64,000 bases of DNA from Hoylesella pleuritidis JCM 14110 (lineage in GTDB: Bacteria; Bacteroidota; Bacteroidia; Bacteroidales; Bacteroidaceae). The position numbers and the translations under genes were made by a program. The notes under the pieces were generated by a model. It was not told the DNA's origin and ran no database searches. It worked only from the letters and a program-made list of their open reading frames with translations. Positions 45,527 to 54,854 of the stretch are shown here, piece by piece (position 1 is the stretch's first letter; every line of letters starts with the position of its first letter). The DNA lies in contig NZ_BAJN01000012.1 of the NCBI RefSeq assembly GCF_000613725.1, forward strand, positions 1 through 64,000. The letters run 5' to 3'.

Positions 45527-46225
45527 ATGAAGAGATTGGCAATAATACCAGCGAGATCTGGCAGCAAGGGACTTAAAGATAAGAATATTATTGAACTCTG
45601 TGGAAAACCGATGATTGCTTATTCAATTATCGCAGCAAAAGATAGTGGTCTCTTTGATAAAATATTAGTTTCTACAGATTCTACTTATTATGCTGAAATT
45701 GCAGAGTCATATGGTGCAGAGACGATACTGAGAGATGAGATACTTGCAAGTGATCAAGCGACTTCATTTATGGTTATTGAGGACGTGCTAAATAGACTAA
45801 ATGTCCGTTATGATTATTTTGCCTTGCTCCAACCTACATCTCCTCTACGTACAGCTAATCATATACAAGAAGCTGCAGCCAAATTTGAGGATAAATATGC
45901 AATTTTTGATTTCTTGGTATCTATGAAGAAGTTGGAGTTTAACAAAGATTTGGTAAATATGATTGACGAAGATGAAAGCCTTAAGTATTTTGACAAGGAC
46001 TTTTCCTGTTATCGTCGCCAAGGTTATTCTTATTATTCACCAAATGGAGCTATATTCATAGGGAAACCCGAAGCATACCTAAAGCACGGACATTTCTTTG
46101 GTGCACGGGCATTGTCCTATATTATGAGTGATATTGACTCTGTGGATGTCGATCATCCTATTGATTACGAACTTGCTAAGATTTTGATGGGAAAAAGGAT
46201 TATTCGTGAGAGTCTTTTCGATTGA
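45527..46225 (+). CDS. neuA: CMP-N-acetylneuraminate (acylneuraminate) cytidylyltransferase
   Basis: Activates the nonulosonic acid with CTP to the CMP-sugar used by sialyltransferases. 232 residues, the short single-domain type. Nucleotide-binding P-loop-like motif IIPARSGSKGLKDKNI (4-19), then PMIAYSI, STDSTYYAEIAESYGAE, FALLQPTSPLRTANHI and DVDHPIDYELA. It follows neuB by 1 nt and precedes neuC by about 140 nt without a gene. Confidence 0.93.
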   Translation: MKRLAIIPARSGSKGLKDKNIIELCGKPMIAYSIIAAKDSGLFDKILVSTDSTYYAEIAESYGAETILRDEILASDQATSFMVIEDVLNRLNVRYDYFALLQPTSPLRTANHIQEAAAKFEDKYAIFDFLVSMKKLEFNKDLVNMIDEDESLKYFDKDFSCYRRQGYSYYSPNGAIFIGKPEAYLKHGHFFGARALSYIMSDIDSVDVDHPIDYELAKILMGKRIIRESLFD

Positions 46226-46365
46226 GAATCTCAAAGAGGTCTGAATTCTGCCCATTATAGTTAGTATCTTTTCTTGGGTACAACAGTGATTATCCTTTAA
46301 TCTTTATTACGCATTGTGTATTATTAATAACTAGTATATTTTATAAAGAACGAAGGCTGAGATAT

Positions 46366-47535
46366 ATGCATAAATATAAAGTCTGTTTCGCAACAGGTTC
46401 AAGAGCTGATTATGGTATAGTAAGATCCTATCTTCGATTGCTGAACGAGGATGACTGTATCGATTTATCTATACTTATTACAGGCGCTTTATTGGATACT
46501 AAGTATGGTAAGGCGAAATCTATCATCCAAGATGACGGTTTTAATATTGGTTTTGAATGTCCTGTACCCTTAAAGGTTGAAAGATTATGTGATACGACAT
46601 TGACAATGTCTGCTGTACTTGATCAGTTCGGTAAATATTTTGAAGAAAACAGGTACGACTTGGTAATTATTCTTGGCGACAGATATGAAATCTTTTCCGT
46701 TGCTATCGCAGCTGCAATGCAACATCTACCTATTCTACATTTACATGGTGGAGAAATTACTTTGAGTAACTATGATGAATTCATACGGCATAGTATTACC
46801 AAGATGAGCCGATTCCATTTTACCTCTACTGAAGAATATAGAAATAGGGTAATACAATTAGGTGAAGAACCTTCAAGGGTGTTTAATTTGGGAGCGTTAG
46901 GAGCAGAGAATTGTCTCTTTATAGATATGGGACAGGTTAATGAAGACATTAAGCTACTGCCTGAAAAGAGATGTTTTACGGTGTTATTCCATCCAGAAAC
47001 ATTAAATGTACAGTCCCCACTTATCCAAGTAAATGAACTTTTAACCGCTATAGAGAAGTATTTGCCTAATTATGAATTTTGTTTTATAGGTTCAAACGCC
47101 GATACAAAATCAGATATTATTAGAGAAAGGATACAAGTATTTTGTGGGAATCATAAGCACACACGCTATTACGAAAACCTGCATCCTGATGCATATCATT
47201 ATTTAGTAAAAAAATCTATAGCATTGTTAGGTAATTCAAGTAGTGGAATTATTGAGGTACCATCACTAAACTCATTGACAATAAATATTGGTGATCGCCA
47301 AACAGGTCGTGTAAAAGGGAATAGCATTATTGATGTGCGCTGTAATACTAATGACATAATAAGGGGTATTGAAAAGGCCATAAATAGTGATCAAATGGTT
47401 ATAATAAATCCGTATTTAAAAGAGAATTCTACAAAGCTCTATTACGAAACGACAATTAAAATTTTAATGAGATCAATAAGTAGTAGGTATAAAAAAATTT
47501 TACGATTTAAAAATCGAATAATAATAGCCTTATGA
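46366..47535 (+). CDS. neuC: UDP-N-acetylglucosamine 2-epimerase, hydrolysing (NeuC)
   Basis: Makes ManNAc (with release of UDP) from UDP-GlcNAc, the substrate of NeuB. 389 residues of GT-B-like epimerase fold: CFATGSRADYGIVRSYLRLL, LVIILGDRYEIFSVAIAA, HGGEITLSNYDEFIRHSITK and LLGNSSSGIIEVPSLN. The RADYG start and GDRYE motif are typical of the hydrolysing NeuC/LegG group rather than the WecB type. The C-terminal 15 residues are basic and AT-rich coded. It is followed 11 nt later by the candidate sialyltransferase. Confidence 0.9.
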   Translation: MHKYKVCFATGSRADYGIVRSYLRLLNEDDCIDLSILITGALLDTKYGKAKSIIQDDGFNIGFECPVPLKVERLCDTTLTMSAVLDQFGKYFEENRYDLVIILGDRYEIFSVAIAAAMQHLPILHLHGGEITLSNYDEFIRHSITKMSRFHFTSTEEYRNRVIQLGEEPSRVFNLGALGAENCLFIDMGQVNEDIKLLPEKRCFTVLFHPETLNVQSPLIQVNELLTAIEKYLPNYEFCFIGSNADTKSDIIRERIQVFCGNHKHTRYYENLHPDAYHYLVKKSIALLGNSSSGIIEVPSLNSLTINIGDRQTGRVKGNSIIDVRCNTNDIIRGIEKAINSDQMVIINPYLKENSTKLYYETTIKILMRSISSRYKKILRFKNRIIIAL

Positions 47536-47546
47536 TATAAATAGTT

Positions 47547-48438
47547 ATGATACAGAGATTCCGTCACATCGTTCATTTTATATTAGCTTTCCTTTCGGAT
47601 TATCTTTATTTATTAGGAAGGCCTTTGTTTTATCAAATTCAGTTCCAATATTTTAGAAATGAATTTGATAAAGAGAAGCAGGCTAATAGATTATGTATAC
47701 TTGGTAATGGACCAACTTTTACTCAAATAGAAGAACATTTAAGTGAACTAAGAGATGTCGATTTTTGTGCTGTCAATTTAAGTGTAAATACAGAAATCTT
47801 TTTTCGTATAAAGCCCAGAATGTTTGTTATTGTGGATATGATATTTTGGCAACAACCGGAAAAGAAGGGTATAAAAGAATGTTGGGAGAATATACAAAAG
47901 ATAGATTGGAATATAACGATTTGTATCCCATATAATTTCCCGAGCTATATGAAGAAGACTTTCGAGAAAAATCCTTTTGTCAAGGTTTGTAGATATAGTA
48001 ACAATGCTTGGGAACCTGAATTGAGAAAAGCAAAGAAATTGAAGATGTGGCTTTATAAAAGGGGCTGGGTATCTCCAAATGGTTCGAATGTCAGTATTGG
48101 AGCAATTTATTCCGCTATATTGAATGGATATAAAGAGATTAATCTTTTAGGACTTGAGCATTCTTGGATGAAAGATATCAGAGTTAATGATAAGAATGAA
48201 GTTGTTTTGATAGATCGTCATTACTATGGTGATGTAGAACACGTCTGGTTAGACTATGAAGGAAATCCTATCAAACTGATAGATTTTTTTATCTTCACAA
48301 TTAGTAACATTTACTGGTCACCTGAATCTAAAAAACTTTGCTGATTATTTGGGTGATGTCAAGATAATTAATCGTACAAAAGATTCCTATATAGATGCTT
48401 ATGAACGGGCTTCTTTCGAAAGTCTTTTGAATGAGTAA
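47547..48438 (+). CDS. putative sialyltransferase-like glycan protein (GT42/DUF115-like), C-terminus frameshifted at T7
   Basis: As sequenced the frame stops at 48344 (265 residues). The T7 run at 48284-48290 is the likely fault: with T6 the frame continues as FLSSQLVTFTGHLNLKNFAD...YIDAYERASFESLLNE to 48438 (296 residues). The main body has LCILGNGPTFTQIEEHL near residue 50, FFRIKPRMFVIVDMIFW, and NGSNVSIGAIYSAILNGYKE with INLLGLEHSWMKD. The GNGP start and the YKEI.L.GL segment recall CstI/II-type sialyltransferases (GT42) and DUF115 proteins. Position just after neuDBAC makes a sialyltransferase attractive, but homology is weak by eye. Confidence 0.6.
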
Positions 48439-48441
48439 TAG

Positions 48442-49699
48442 ATGGATAAGTTTATTGACAGACTCTTACATAATAAAACCATAAGAGATGGAGGAGTCTT
48501 TGCTTTCTTCTCTTTCCTAAATCAAGGACTCAATTTCTTCTTGTTAATCATCCTATCTTGGTATATACTTCCCGCTTCTTATGGTAAATTAAACTTGTTT
48601 TATACAAGTGTGAGCGTTGTTTCATTTGTCATCTGTTTATGCACATCGGGAATTGTTAGTATAAAGTATTTCAAGGTGACAAGGGAAATTTTGTCAAAAT
48701 ACATAAACGTTGTATTGTTAACAACCCTCATAATATCAGGTCTGTTACTGCTATCTATATCTTTTTTTTATCCATTTCTTACGAGGATTGCCAATATAGA
48801 ATTATCTATGCAGATATGGTGTGTCTATTTATGTGCTGTATCAGTGATGTATAATCTCTTGCTAGATATATATAGATTAGAAGAAAAATCAATTAAGTAT
48901 GGTGTTTTTACGATAATATCAACATTACTAAATATATGTGCATCTCTAATTTTAGTTGTCGCGTTAAAACAAGATTGGTATGGACGTGTTGAAGCTAATA
49001 TAATTACTTCAACAGCCTTTTTGTTTATAGGGATATATCTGCTTTTTAAGAAAAAATATTTAACCTTGGAAAAACCGACGAAGGAGATTTATAAGGAGAC
49101 ATTATCTTATGGAATTCCACTGATCCCACATAGCAGTAACGGTTTTCTCAGACAAGGAATGGATCGCTATATTATTAATTCACATTTTACATCGTCATCA
49201 GTCGGACTATTCAGTTTTGCTATTAATTTTGCCTTTATTATATATTCTGTAGGTTCTGCTTTCAATAAATCAAATTCTGTATATATATATAAGTCGTTAT
49301 CGTACGGACAAGAGGGTGTCAAGGCTAAATTGAGAAAGCAGACTGTCTATATACTAGTATTCTATTTAGGATTTTCTCTTCTACTTTGTATCTTATGCAG
49401 ACTTCTCATACCCATTCTTTTCCCTAATTATAAGGACTCTGTTATATATCTTTTCCCTCTTTGTATGAGCTGCTTCTTTCAATGTGTTTATTTGCAATTC
49501 TGTAATTTTTTTGTTTTATTTCAAAAAGACAAAAGAGTTGATGTATATGACAGTAGGAGTTTCGTTAGTGCATCTGCCTTTATCCTTATTGTTAACAAGA
49601 TATTCCGTGTTGTATGCAGCATATATTAGTATGTTGTCTTCTTTCATTGAGGCCTTGTTGGTATACGCATATTCACGCAAATTATATAAAATCATTTAG
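48442..49699 (+). CDS. wzx: Wzx-type oligosaccharide flippase, frameshifted near its 3' end at T7
   Basis: Polytopic membrane protein of the MATE/Wzx superfamily with about 12 predicted segments, starting VFAFFSFLNQGLNFFLLIIL. Conserved-looking GIPLIPHSSNGFLRQGMDRY is near residue 225 and FFQCVYLQFCNF near 350. The frame as sequenced ends at 49629 in unrelated residues. Dropping one T from the T7 run at 49506-49512 gives NFLFYFKKTKELMYMTVGVS and a normal C-terminus to 49699 (about 418 residues). It would flip the lipid-linked repeat unit across the inner membrane. It begins 3 nt after the restored stop of the preceding gene. Confidence 0.8.
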
Positions 49700-49714
49700 A
49701 ATGCATAGAAAACC

Positions 49715-50716
49715 ATGAAACAGGAAAGAGTACATTGGGTAGATATTGCAAAATGCTTATTAATAATCTGCGTAATAGTGTATCATATCCCTGTTTTTGC
49801 CGAACAAAATGGAGTTCACGGATTGGAATGGATGTATGGTATGAGACCTTTATTTCGGGCTTATTTTATGCCTGCATTTTTTGTGATAACAGGGTTTTGT
49901 AGTTTATTTAATGCTTCTTCTTTCTGGAGTTTTGCTTATAAGAACTTTAAACTTCTGATGATTCCTAATTTTCTACTTGTGGTTGGCACGCCAGTGAGTT
50001 CTTTTCTTTTAAGTAGAAATATGAACATTGTAGTTTATATCGAAGCAGTTAAGGACTTTTTTATTTCAGGAGGTTTTTGGTTTCTTACATCGCTTTTCTT
50101 TGCTAAGCTGGTATACTATGCAATGAAACGTTTCGGTAAATCAATGTTGTTATTAGGGGTGATGTCTTTGGGAATAATGGTTACAGGAATTATTCTTCAT
50201 GATATGGGAGTTCTTAATTTTTGGTGTTTTCAAAACACTTTGGTGCTCATCCCATTTCTCTGGATAGGTCAGCTGATATATAGGTATCAAGTAATGTTGT
50301 TTAGATTTAAGAATCTTATTATGCTAAGTTCTTTATATCCAATTGGGCTTTTATTGTTTTACTTGATATGTAAAGGTGATGAACCCTTTGTAACACTTCA
50401 CGTAACTGTTGGTATAAAAGAGCTTCCTGCATTCTTGATCTTAACGATATCTGGTACATTCCTTTGTTTTACGGTATCTAGATGGATTCCTCAAAACAAA
50501 GTAATGGAATACATTGGCAGGGAGTCTTTAACTATTTATCTTTTCCACATGTATTTTCTACTGAAGCTTTTACCCCATTTGTCAAACGTAATTGTTTCTG
50601 GTGTGATGAGGTGCGTTTCAGGTATCCTAATAGTAATTGCCACCCTTGTTTTCTGTACGATAGTTAATGTTATTCTGAATACTAAGTATCTTAAATGGGT
50701 ACTAGGTAAATTTTAA
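49715..50716 (+). CDS. membrane acyltransferase family 3
   Basis: 333 residues with about ten membrane helices. It starts with the acyltransferase-3 pattern VHWVDIAKCLLIICVIVYH (conserved His near residue 24), then YFMPAFFVITGFC. The C-terminal ESLTIYLFHMYFLLKLL block is also family-like. Such proteins O-acetylate or otherwise acylate glycans using cytoplasmic acyl-CoA. It is intact, unlike the second acyltransferase at 52569. It lies 15 nt after the flippase and 10 nt before a GT2 gene. Confidence 0.85.
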   Translation: MKQERVHWVDIAKCLLIICVIVYHIPVFAEQNGVHGLEWMYGMRPLFRAYFMPAFFVITGFCSLFNASSFWSFAYKNFKLLMIPNFLLVVGTPVSSFLLSRNMNIVVYIEAVKDFFISGGFWFLTSLFFAKLVYYAMKRFGKSMLLLGVMSLGIMVTGIILHDMGVLNFWCFQNTLVLIPFLWIGQLIYRYQVMLFRFKNLIMLSSLYPIGLLLFYLICKGDEPFVTLHVTVGIKELPAFLILTISGTFLCFTVSRWIPQNKVMEYIGRESLTIYLFHMYFLLKLLPHLSNVIVSGVMRCVSGILIVIATLVFCTIVNVILNTKYLKWVLGKF

Positions 50717-50726
50717 ACTTCTTGAA

Positions 50727-51608
50727 ATGGACGTTTCCGTAATTATAGTAAATTATAATACTAAAACTTTAACTTCAGACTGTATTGATAGTATTATAGA
50801 AAAGACTCAAGGAGTCGACTATGAAATAATTTTGGTGGATAATATGTCTGAGGATGGCTCAAAAGAGTTTTTTGAGAGTGATGAACGTTTATCAACATAC
50901 ATTTATAATAATACAAATTATGGTTTCGGTATTGCTAATAATATAGGGATGAAAGCGGCTAAAGGGAAGTATTTTTTTTTGCTTAATTCTGATACCTTAC
51001 TGGTCAACAATGCAATAAAGGAATTCTTCGATTATGCGGAGAAAAACGATGATGGTTCTGTATACGGTTGTTATCTTGTAGATAAAAATAATGCAGACAA
51101 TCTTTCATATTTTGATTTTCCGGCATTTACAGTATCTGAGTTTATCAAGAAAAGATTTTTCAGAACGTTAAAAAAAGAAGACTACTCAATTAAGTATGTT
51201 GAGGCGATAACGGGAGCGGATCTTTTTGTTCCACGGCGTACAATTGAATTGATTGGTGGTTTTAATCCTAATATCTTTTTATATGGTGAAGAGAGTGAAT
51301 TACAGTATAGAATGAAAAAGAAAGGAATAGCCCGGATTATTTTACCAATGCCTAAAATTATTCATTTTGGGAAACAAAGTATGACTTTCTCTGTTTTGAA
51401 GCAGGTGAAAATGCTGGATAGCAGTTTTACAGTTTTAAAGCTACATATGAATACACCGACTTATCTACTTGCAAGAATATATTATGCTGCAAATTATTCA
51501 TTGCGTGCTTTGTTATGTTTGCTGAATGGTCGGAATGGAGCAAAAGAGATATTCTTAGGAGCTTTCAGACGGGTGGAACTCAAAGATTACGATTTAAAAA
51601 TTCTATGA
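50727..51608 (+). CDS. glycosyltransferase family 2 (rhamnosyltransferase-like)
   Basis: 293 residues of GT-A fold: VSVIIVNYNTKTLTSDCIDS, EIILVDNMSEDGSKEFF, NTNYGFGIANNIGMKAAKGK, FFLLNSDTLL and a C-terminal acceptor region with GADLFVPRRTIELIGGFNPN and YGEESELQYRMKKKG. This is the WcaA/RfbF-like pattern of rhamnosyl- and related transferases. A T9 run (50972-50980) in frame codes YFFL and would truncate the gene if it changed length. Its stop overlaps the next start by ATGA (51605-51608). Confidence 0.88.
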   Translation: MDVSVIIVNYNTKTLTSDCIDSIIEKTQGVDYEIILVDNMSEDGSKEFFESDERLSTYIYNNTNYGFGIANNIGMKAAKGKYFFLLNSDTLLVNNAIKEFFDYAEKNDDGSVYGCYLVDKNNADNLSYFDFPAFTVSEFIKKRFFRTLKKEDYSIKYVEAITGADLFVPRRTIELIGGFNPNIFLYGEESELQYRMKKKGIARIILPMPKIIHFGKQSMTFSVLKQVKMLDSSFTVLKLHMNTPTYLLARIYYAANYSLRALLCLLNGRNGAKEIFLGAFRRVELKDYDLKIL

Positions 51609-52606
51609 GGATTAAATATTGGATAGCTTATTTCTTGGATTTATTTATTCGAGAACCGAGACTGATTCTAAAATATTACAGAACGTTTAGCTTTTCCCAA
51701 CGTAAGGTAGCTGGAGAGCGTTTGATTTTTATGGCTGATGGAAAATTTCCTCATGGGGGTATGTTCGATCGTTTGAAAGGAGCAGTCTCTGTATATGCAG
51801 TTTCTAAGGTCCAAGGAAAGGAGTTTAAATTGAACTTCTCTTCGCCTTTTAGTTTAGAAAGGTATTTAGAACCCAATCTATATGATTGGACTATTAATCA
51901 AACAGAACTAAATTATCATTATCCTTCGTCTCGTCCCCTTTTCTTATATGGGGAATGTCTGCATCCTTGCCGGCTTATTAAAGTTCGGAACTGTGAAGTA
52001 CATTTTTATTATGGTTATGACTCTCTTGATTATATAAATTCTAAGTATGATGTTGATTATGATTGGGGGAAACTGTATCATGAACTCTTCCGTCCTACCG
52101 CTTATTTGCAAAAATATATAGATTTTTATAAGAAAGATGTCGGAAAAGATTATGTTACGCTTCATTTTCGCTTCTTAAATCTTTTGGGTGATCGTACAGA
52201 ATTTGATATAAATCCCACTTTATGCACAGTGCGGCAACGTGAGTTGATGGATCTGTCTGTGGAAAAGATGAAATGTATAAAGGCAAAATATCCGTTTTAT
52301 CGAATAATGTTGGCTACGGATAGCAATCGTTTTACGGAATATGTCAGAGAACAGCTCCCTGATGTATATATCGTGCCAGGAGAGATACGCCATATTGGTA
52401 CAACCGACGAAACGAATGATACTGAAAATATAAAAATGTTTATAGACTACTATCTGATAGCGGGAGCCAAGAAAGTTTATAATATTGTTGGGCCCGGAAT
52501 GTGGAAAAGTGCATTCCCTAAGTATGCTGCAAAAATAGGAGGTGTAGAATTTGAAAGACTCATAATAAATGGAGACAGTGATAAAACAGAGGGTCTTATA
52601 TCTTGA
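51605..52606 (+). CDS. putative glycosyltransferase of unassigned family
   Basis: 333 residues from the ATG at 51605, which overlaps the GT2 stop; an in-frame start at 51515 would lie well inside GT2 and is rejected. No clear family is recognised. It is soluble apart from a hydrophobic N-terminus, with HGGMFDRLKGAVSVYAVSKV, KDYVTLHFRFLNLLGDRTEF and IMLATDSNRFTEYVREQLPD. These look like the GT-B-type fucosyltransferase-like proteins that carry an HxR motif and an S/TDS loop, so a sugar transferase role is inferred from this and from context. Its 3' end overlaps the next gene by 38 nt. Confidence 0.65.
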   Translation: MRIKYWIAYFLDLFIREPRLILKYYRTFSFSQRKVAGERLIFMADGKFPHGGMFDRLKGAVSVYAVSKVQGKEFKLNFSSPFSLERYLEPNLYDWTINQTELNYHYPSSRPLFLYGECLHPCRLIKVRNCEVHFYYGYDSLDYINSKYDVDYDWGKLYHELFRPTAYLQKYIDFYKKDVGKDYVTLHFRFLNLLGDRTEFDINPTLCTVRQRELMDLSVEKMKCIKAKYPFYRIMLATDSNRFTEYVREQLPDVYIVPGEIRHIGTTDETNDTENIKMFIDYYLIAGAKKVYNIVGPGMWKSAFPKYAAKIGGVEFERLIINGDSDKTEGLIS

Positions 52607-53583
52607 TGTTGTTAAGTTTGTTGCGATTACACTTGTTTGTATAGGGCATAGTTATCCTTTGACAATAGGTTATGAAAGTCATCTGAGGCCAATCATCTAT
52701 TCTTTTCACATGCCGTTGTTTATGCTTATCTGTGGATATTTTTCTGTATCTTCTTTTCAAAGAAACTTTAAATACTTCTTGAAGCAAAAGACAACACAAT
52801 TGTTAATTCCGGCTTTCTCCGGAATAATGCTATCACTTTGCTTGATGTTTATTCTTGCAAGTGAAAGTATTTTCTTGTCTACCGTTGTCGCTGAATTATA
52901 TGGAGGGCTATGGTTTTTAAAGACCCTATTTATTTGTTATCTGATCGTTTACGTTTTCAAAAGATTTTATTTGCCAGACTGGTTTGCCTGTCTTAGTTCG
53001 ATAATCCTTTTTCTAATTCTTCCATACGGAGGGACATTACAAGTGAATTTTCTACTTATAATGTTTTGGATGGGTTATTTTGTTAATAAGAGTAAATGTG
53101 CGGGGGGGGGGTAATTGCAAATTACTATTAACGTCAATGTCGCTATTACTATTTATACTCGTAATATATATTGGTATGGCTCAGCCTGTGCAACAAATTA
53201 CATCAGAAGTCATATTTACTCATCCTTTAGATTTGGTTCGTCAATTTTTTGTAGGTATTGCAGGTTCAATCTCTATGATTGGTATTATCTATTATATATG
53301 TAGAAAAACACCGGTAAATAGTACTTTTTATAAAATTCTTACATGGTTGGGGACTGTCGGGCGTTATACTTTGGGAATTTATGTTGTTCAGACGTTACTT
53401 TTAGAGCGTCTGTTTTATACACTATGTCCAAAGATTAATCATTTTGCATCATATACTCTGATTGATTTTGTTTTTACACCAATAATTGGTATTGCCTTTT
53501 CTTTTTTATCATACTATACTGTTTTATTTTTGAAAAAGAATAGGTATATGAATTTACTGTTATTTGGAGGAAGTTATAAATAG
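52569..53583 (+). CDS. phase-variable membrane acyltransferase family 3, OFF in this sequence (G10 tract)
   Basis: The first frame gives 181 residues: LYLDVVKFVAITLVCIGHSY (conserved His27), YSFHMPLFMLICGYF, ELYGGLWFLKTLFICYL, then KCAGGG and a stop immediately after ten G (53102-53111). A second frame from the tract to 53583 encodes the remaining membrane helices, including VGRYTLGIYVVQTLLLERLF, typical of the family C-terminus. Removing one G (G9) or adding two (G12) joins them into about 337 residues, the normal length. The protein would acylate the locus glycan. An assembly error in the homopolymer is the alternative. It overlaps the preceding gene by 38 nt. Confidence 0.8.
53102..53111 (+). 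repeat. poly-G tract (G10) inside the acyltransferase gene
   Basis: Ten consecutive G, flanked by TGTGC and TAATTG. The longest G run noticed in the window; its length sets the reading frame of the acyltransferase. Confidence 0.9.
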
Positions 53584-54849
53584 ATGAAAATCATATTAAT
53601 ATCAAATATGACACCTTATCGGGAGAATTTTAACGGAACATCTGCTCTCCCTTATCATCTGCTTTATCGCCGTAATGCAGGGACGGAAAGTACGAATATT
53701 GCTATCGATTCAGAGTCTTGCGATACGCAGAAGGAAAAAATCGAAGTTGAAGTCTATTCATTTAATATTAATAGATTACCTGACGAGAAGATTCGTGAAG
53801 CAGAAAAAGAATTGGGGATAAAGATTCATATTATGCCTTTGTCAAGGTGGTTTGTATTCCTTTTTAAGTTCCATTTACTTTTCTTTCGTTTATTCTTAAA
53901 GTATCCTTTACACTATTATTTGAAATTATCTCCGTTCTATATAAAAGAGATTGAGAGGTTGCATCCGGATGGAATATGGGTATATGGAGAAGAAATGTCT
54001 CGTGTTATAAACCAATTCTCTGGTTTGAAACGTGTACATACAACAGTAGATTGTACTTCTTTATATTATCACAGATTGTTGAAATCCGGGTTACTGTATG
54101 GTTGTGCAGATAGACTGAAAGCTAAAATTAACTACCGTAAATTTTATAGACTTGAAGAACATTATTTGAATGGCAAAGACGTGAAATACCATTTGGTCGG
54201 GCAGGCAGACCGTGATTTCCTTGTGGATCATAATTCCGAATTACAGGCCTATTTTATCAGGCATCCCCATTATGAGGTCGTTGATAGTGCTGAAAACAGA
54301 GAGTTTCATACTTCCATACGTTTGCTCATAGCAGGACAATGTAATCTATATATGCAACGAGATACAGAAGAATTGGTAAAAGAACTGTGTCTTTTCAGTG
54401 ATGTATTATCCGATGGGGGAGATATTCGTGATTGCTATGAGTTGCTGTTTTTAGGAAAGGGTTGGGAACAATCCGTAGAAATTTTAGAGACGAGCGGATG
54501 GAAGGTTAAGCATATTCGGTTTGCACCAGATTATATTAAGGAGATCAAAAAACACGATATTCAGCTTACACCGATATCTATCGGCACGGGTACAAAGGGA
54601 AAAGTGCTCGATGCCATTGCCAACGGATTGCTTGTGATAGGTACCCCCTATGCTTTAGAAAATATTGCCGTAAAATCCGGAGAGTCGTGCATTGAATACC
54701 ATTCTACGGCTGAAGCCATAGACATTTTACGGAAAATTCCAATGGAAAGGAAAAAATATGAACAGATAGCCGAACAAGGAAGAGAAGCTGTATGCCGATA
54801 TCATAGTCGTAAATTAATTTCCGAACAACTCTTTAATTTATTTAAATAG
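53584..54849 (+). CDS. glycosyltransferase, GT-B fold (GT4-like)
   Basis: 421 residues. The N-terminal half begins MKIILISNMTPYRENFNGTS. The C-terminal half has IRLLIAGQCNLYMQRDTEEL, LLFLGKGWEQSVEIL and a donor-binding-like segment IQLTPISIGTGTKGKVLDAI followed by ANGLLVIGTPYALENI. The pattern is a distant GT4/GT1-type transferase. No membrane anchor apart from a hydrophobic patch (WFVFLFKFHLLFFRLFL, about residue 85-105) that could attach it to the membrane. It starts right after the acyltransferase stop and is followed by the polymerase gene after 5 nt. Confidence 0.8.
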   Translation: MKIILISNMTPYRENFNGTSALPYHLLYRRNAGTESTNIAIDSESCDTQKEKIEVEVYSFNINRLPDEKIREAEKELGIKIHIMPLSRWFVFLFKFHLLFFRLFLKYPLHYYLKLSPFYIKEIERLHPDGIWVYGEEMSRVINQFSGLKRVHTTVDCTSLYYHRLLKSGLLYGCADRLKAKINYRKFYRLEEHYLNGKDVKYHLVGQADRDFLVDHNSELQAYFIRHPHYEVVDSAENREFHTSIRLLIAGQCNLYMQRDTEELVKELCLFSDVLSDGGDIRDCYELLFLGKGWEQSVEILETSGWKVKHIRFAPDYIKEIKKHDIQLTPISIGTGTKGKVLDAIANGLLVIGTPYALENIAVKSGESCIEYHSTAEAIDILRKIPMERKKYEQIAEQGREAVCRYHSRKLISEQLFNLFK

Positions 54850-54854
54850 GCGCA

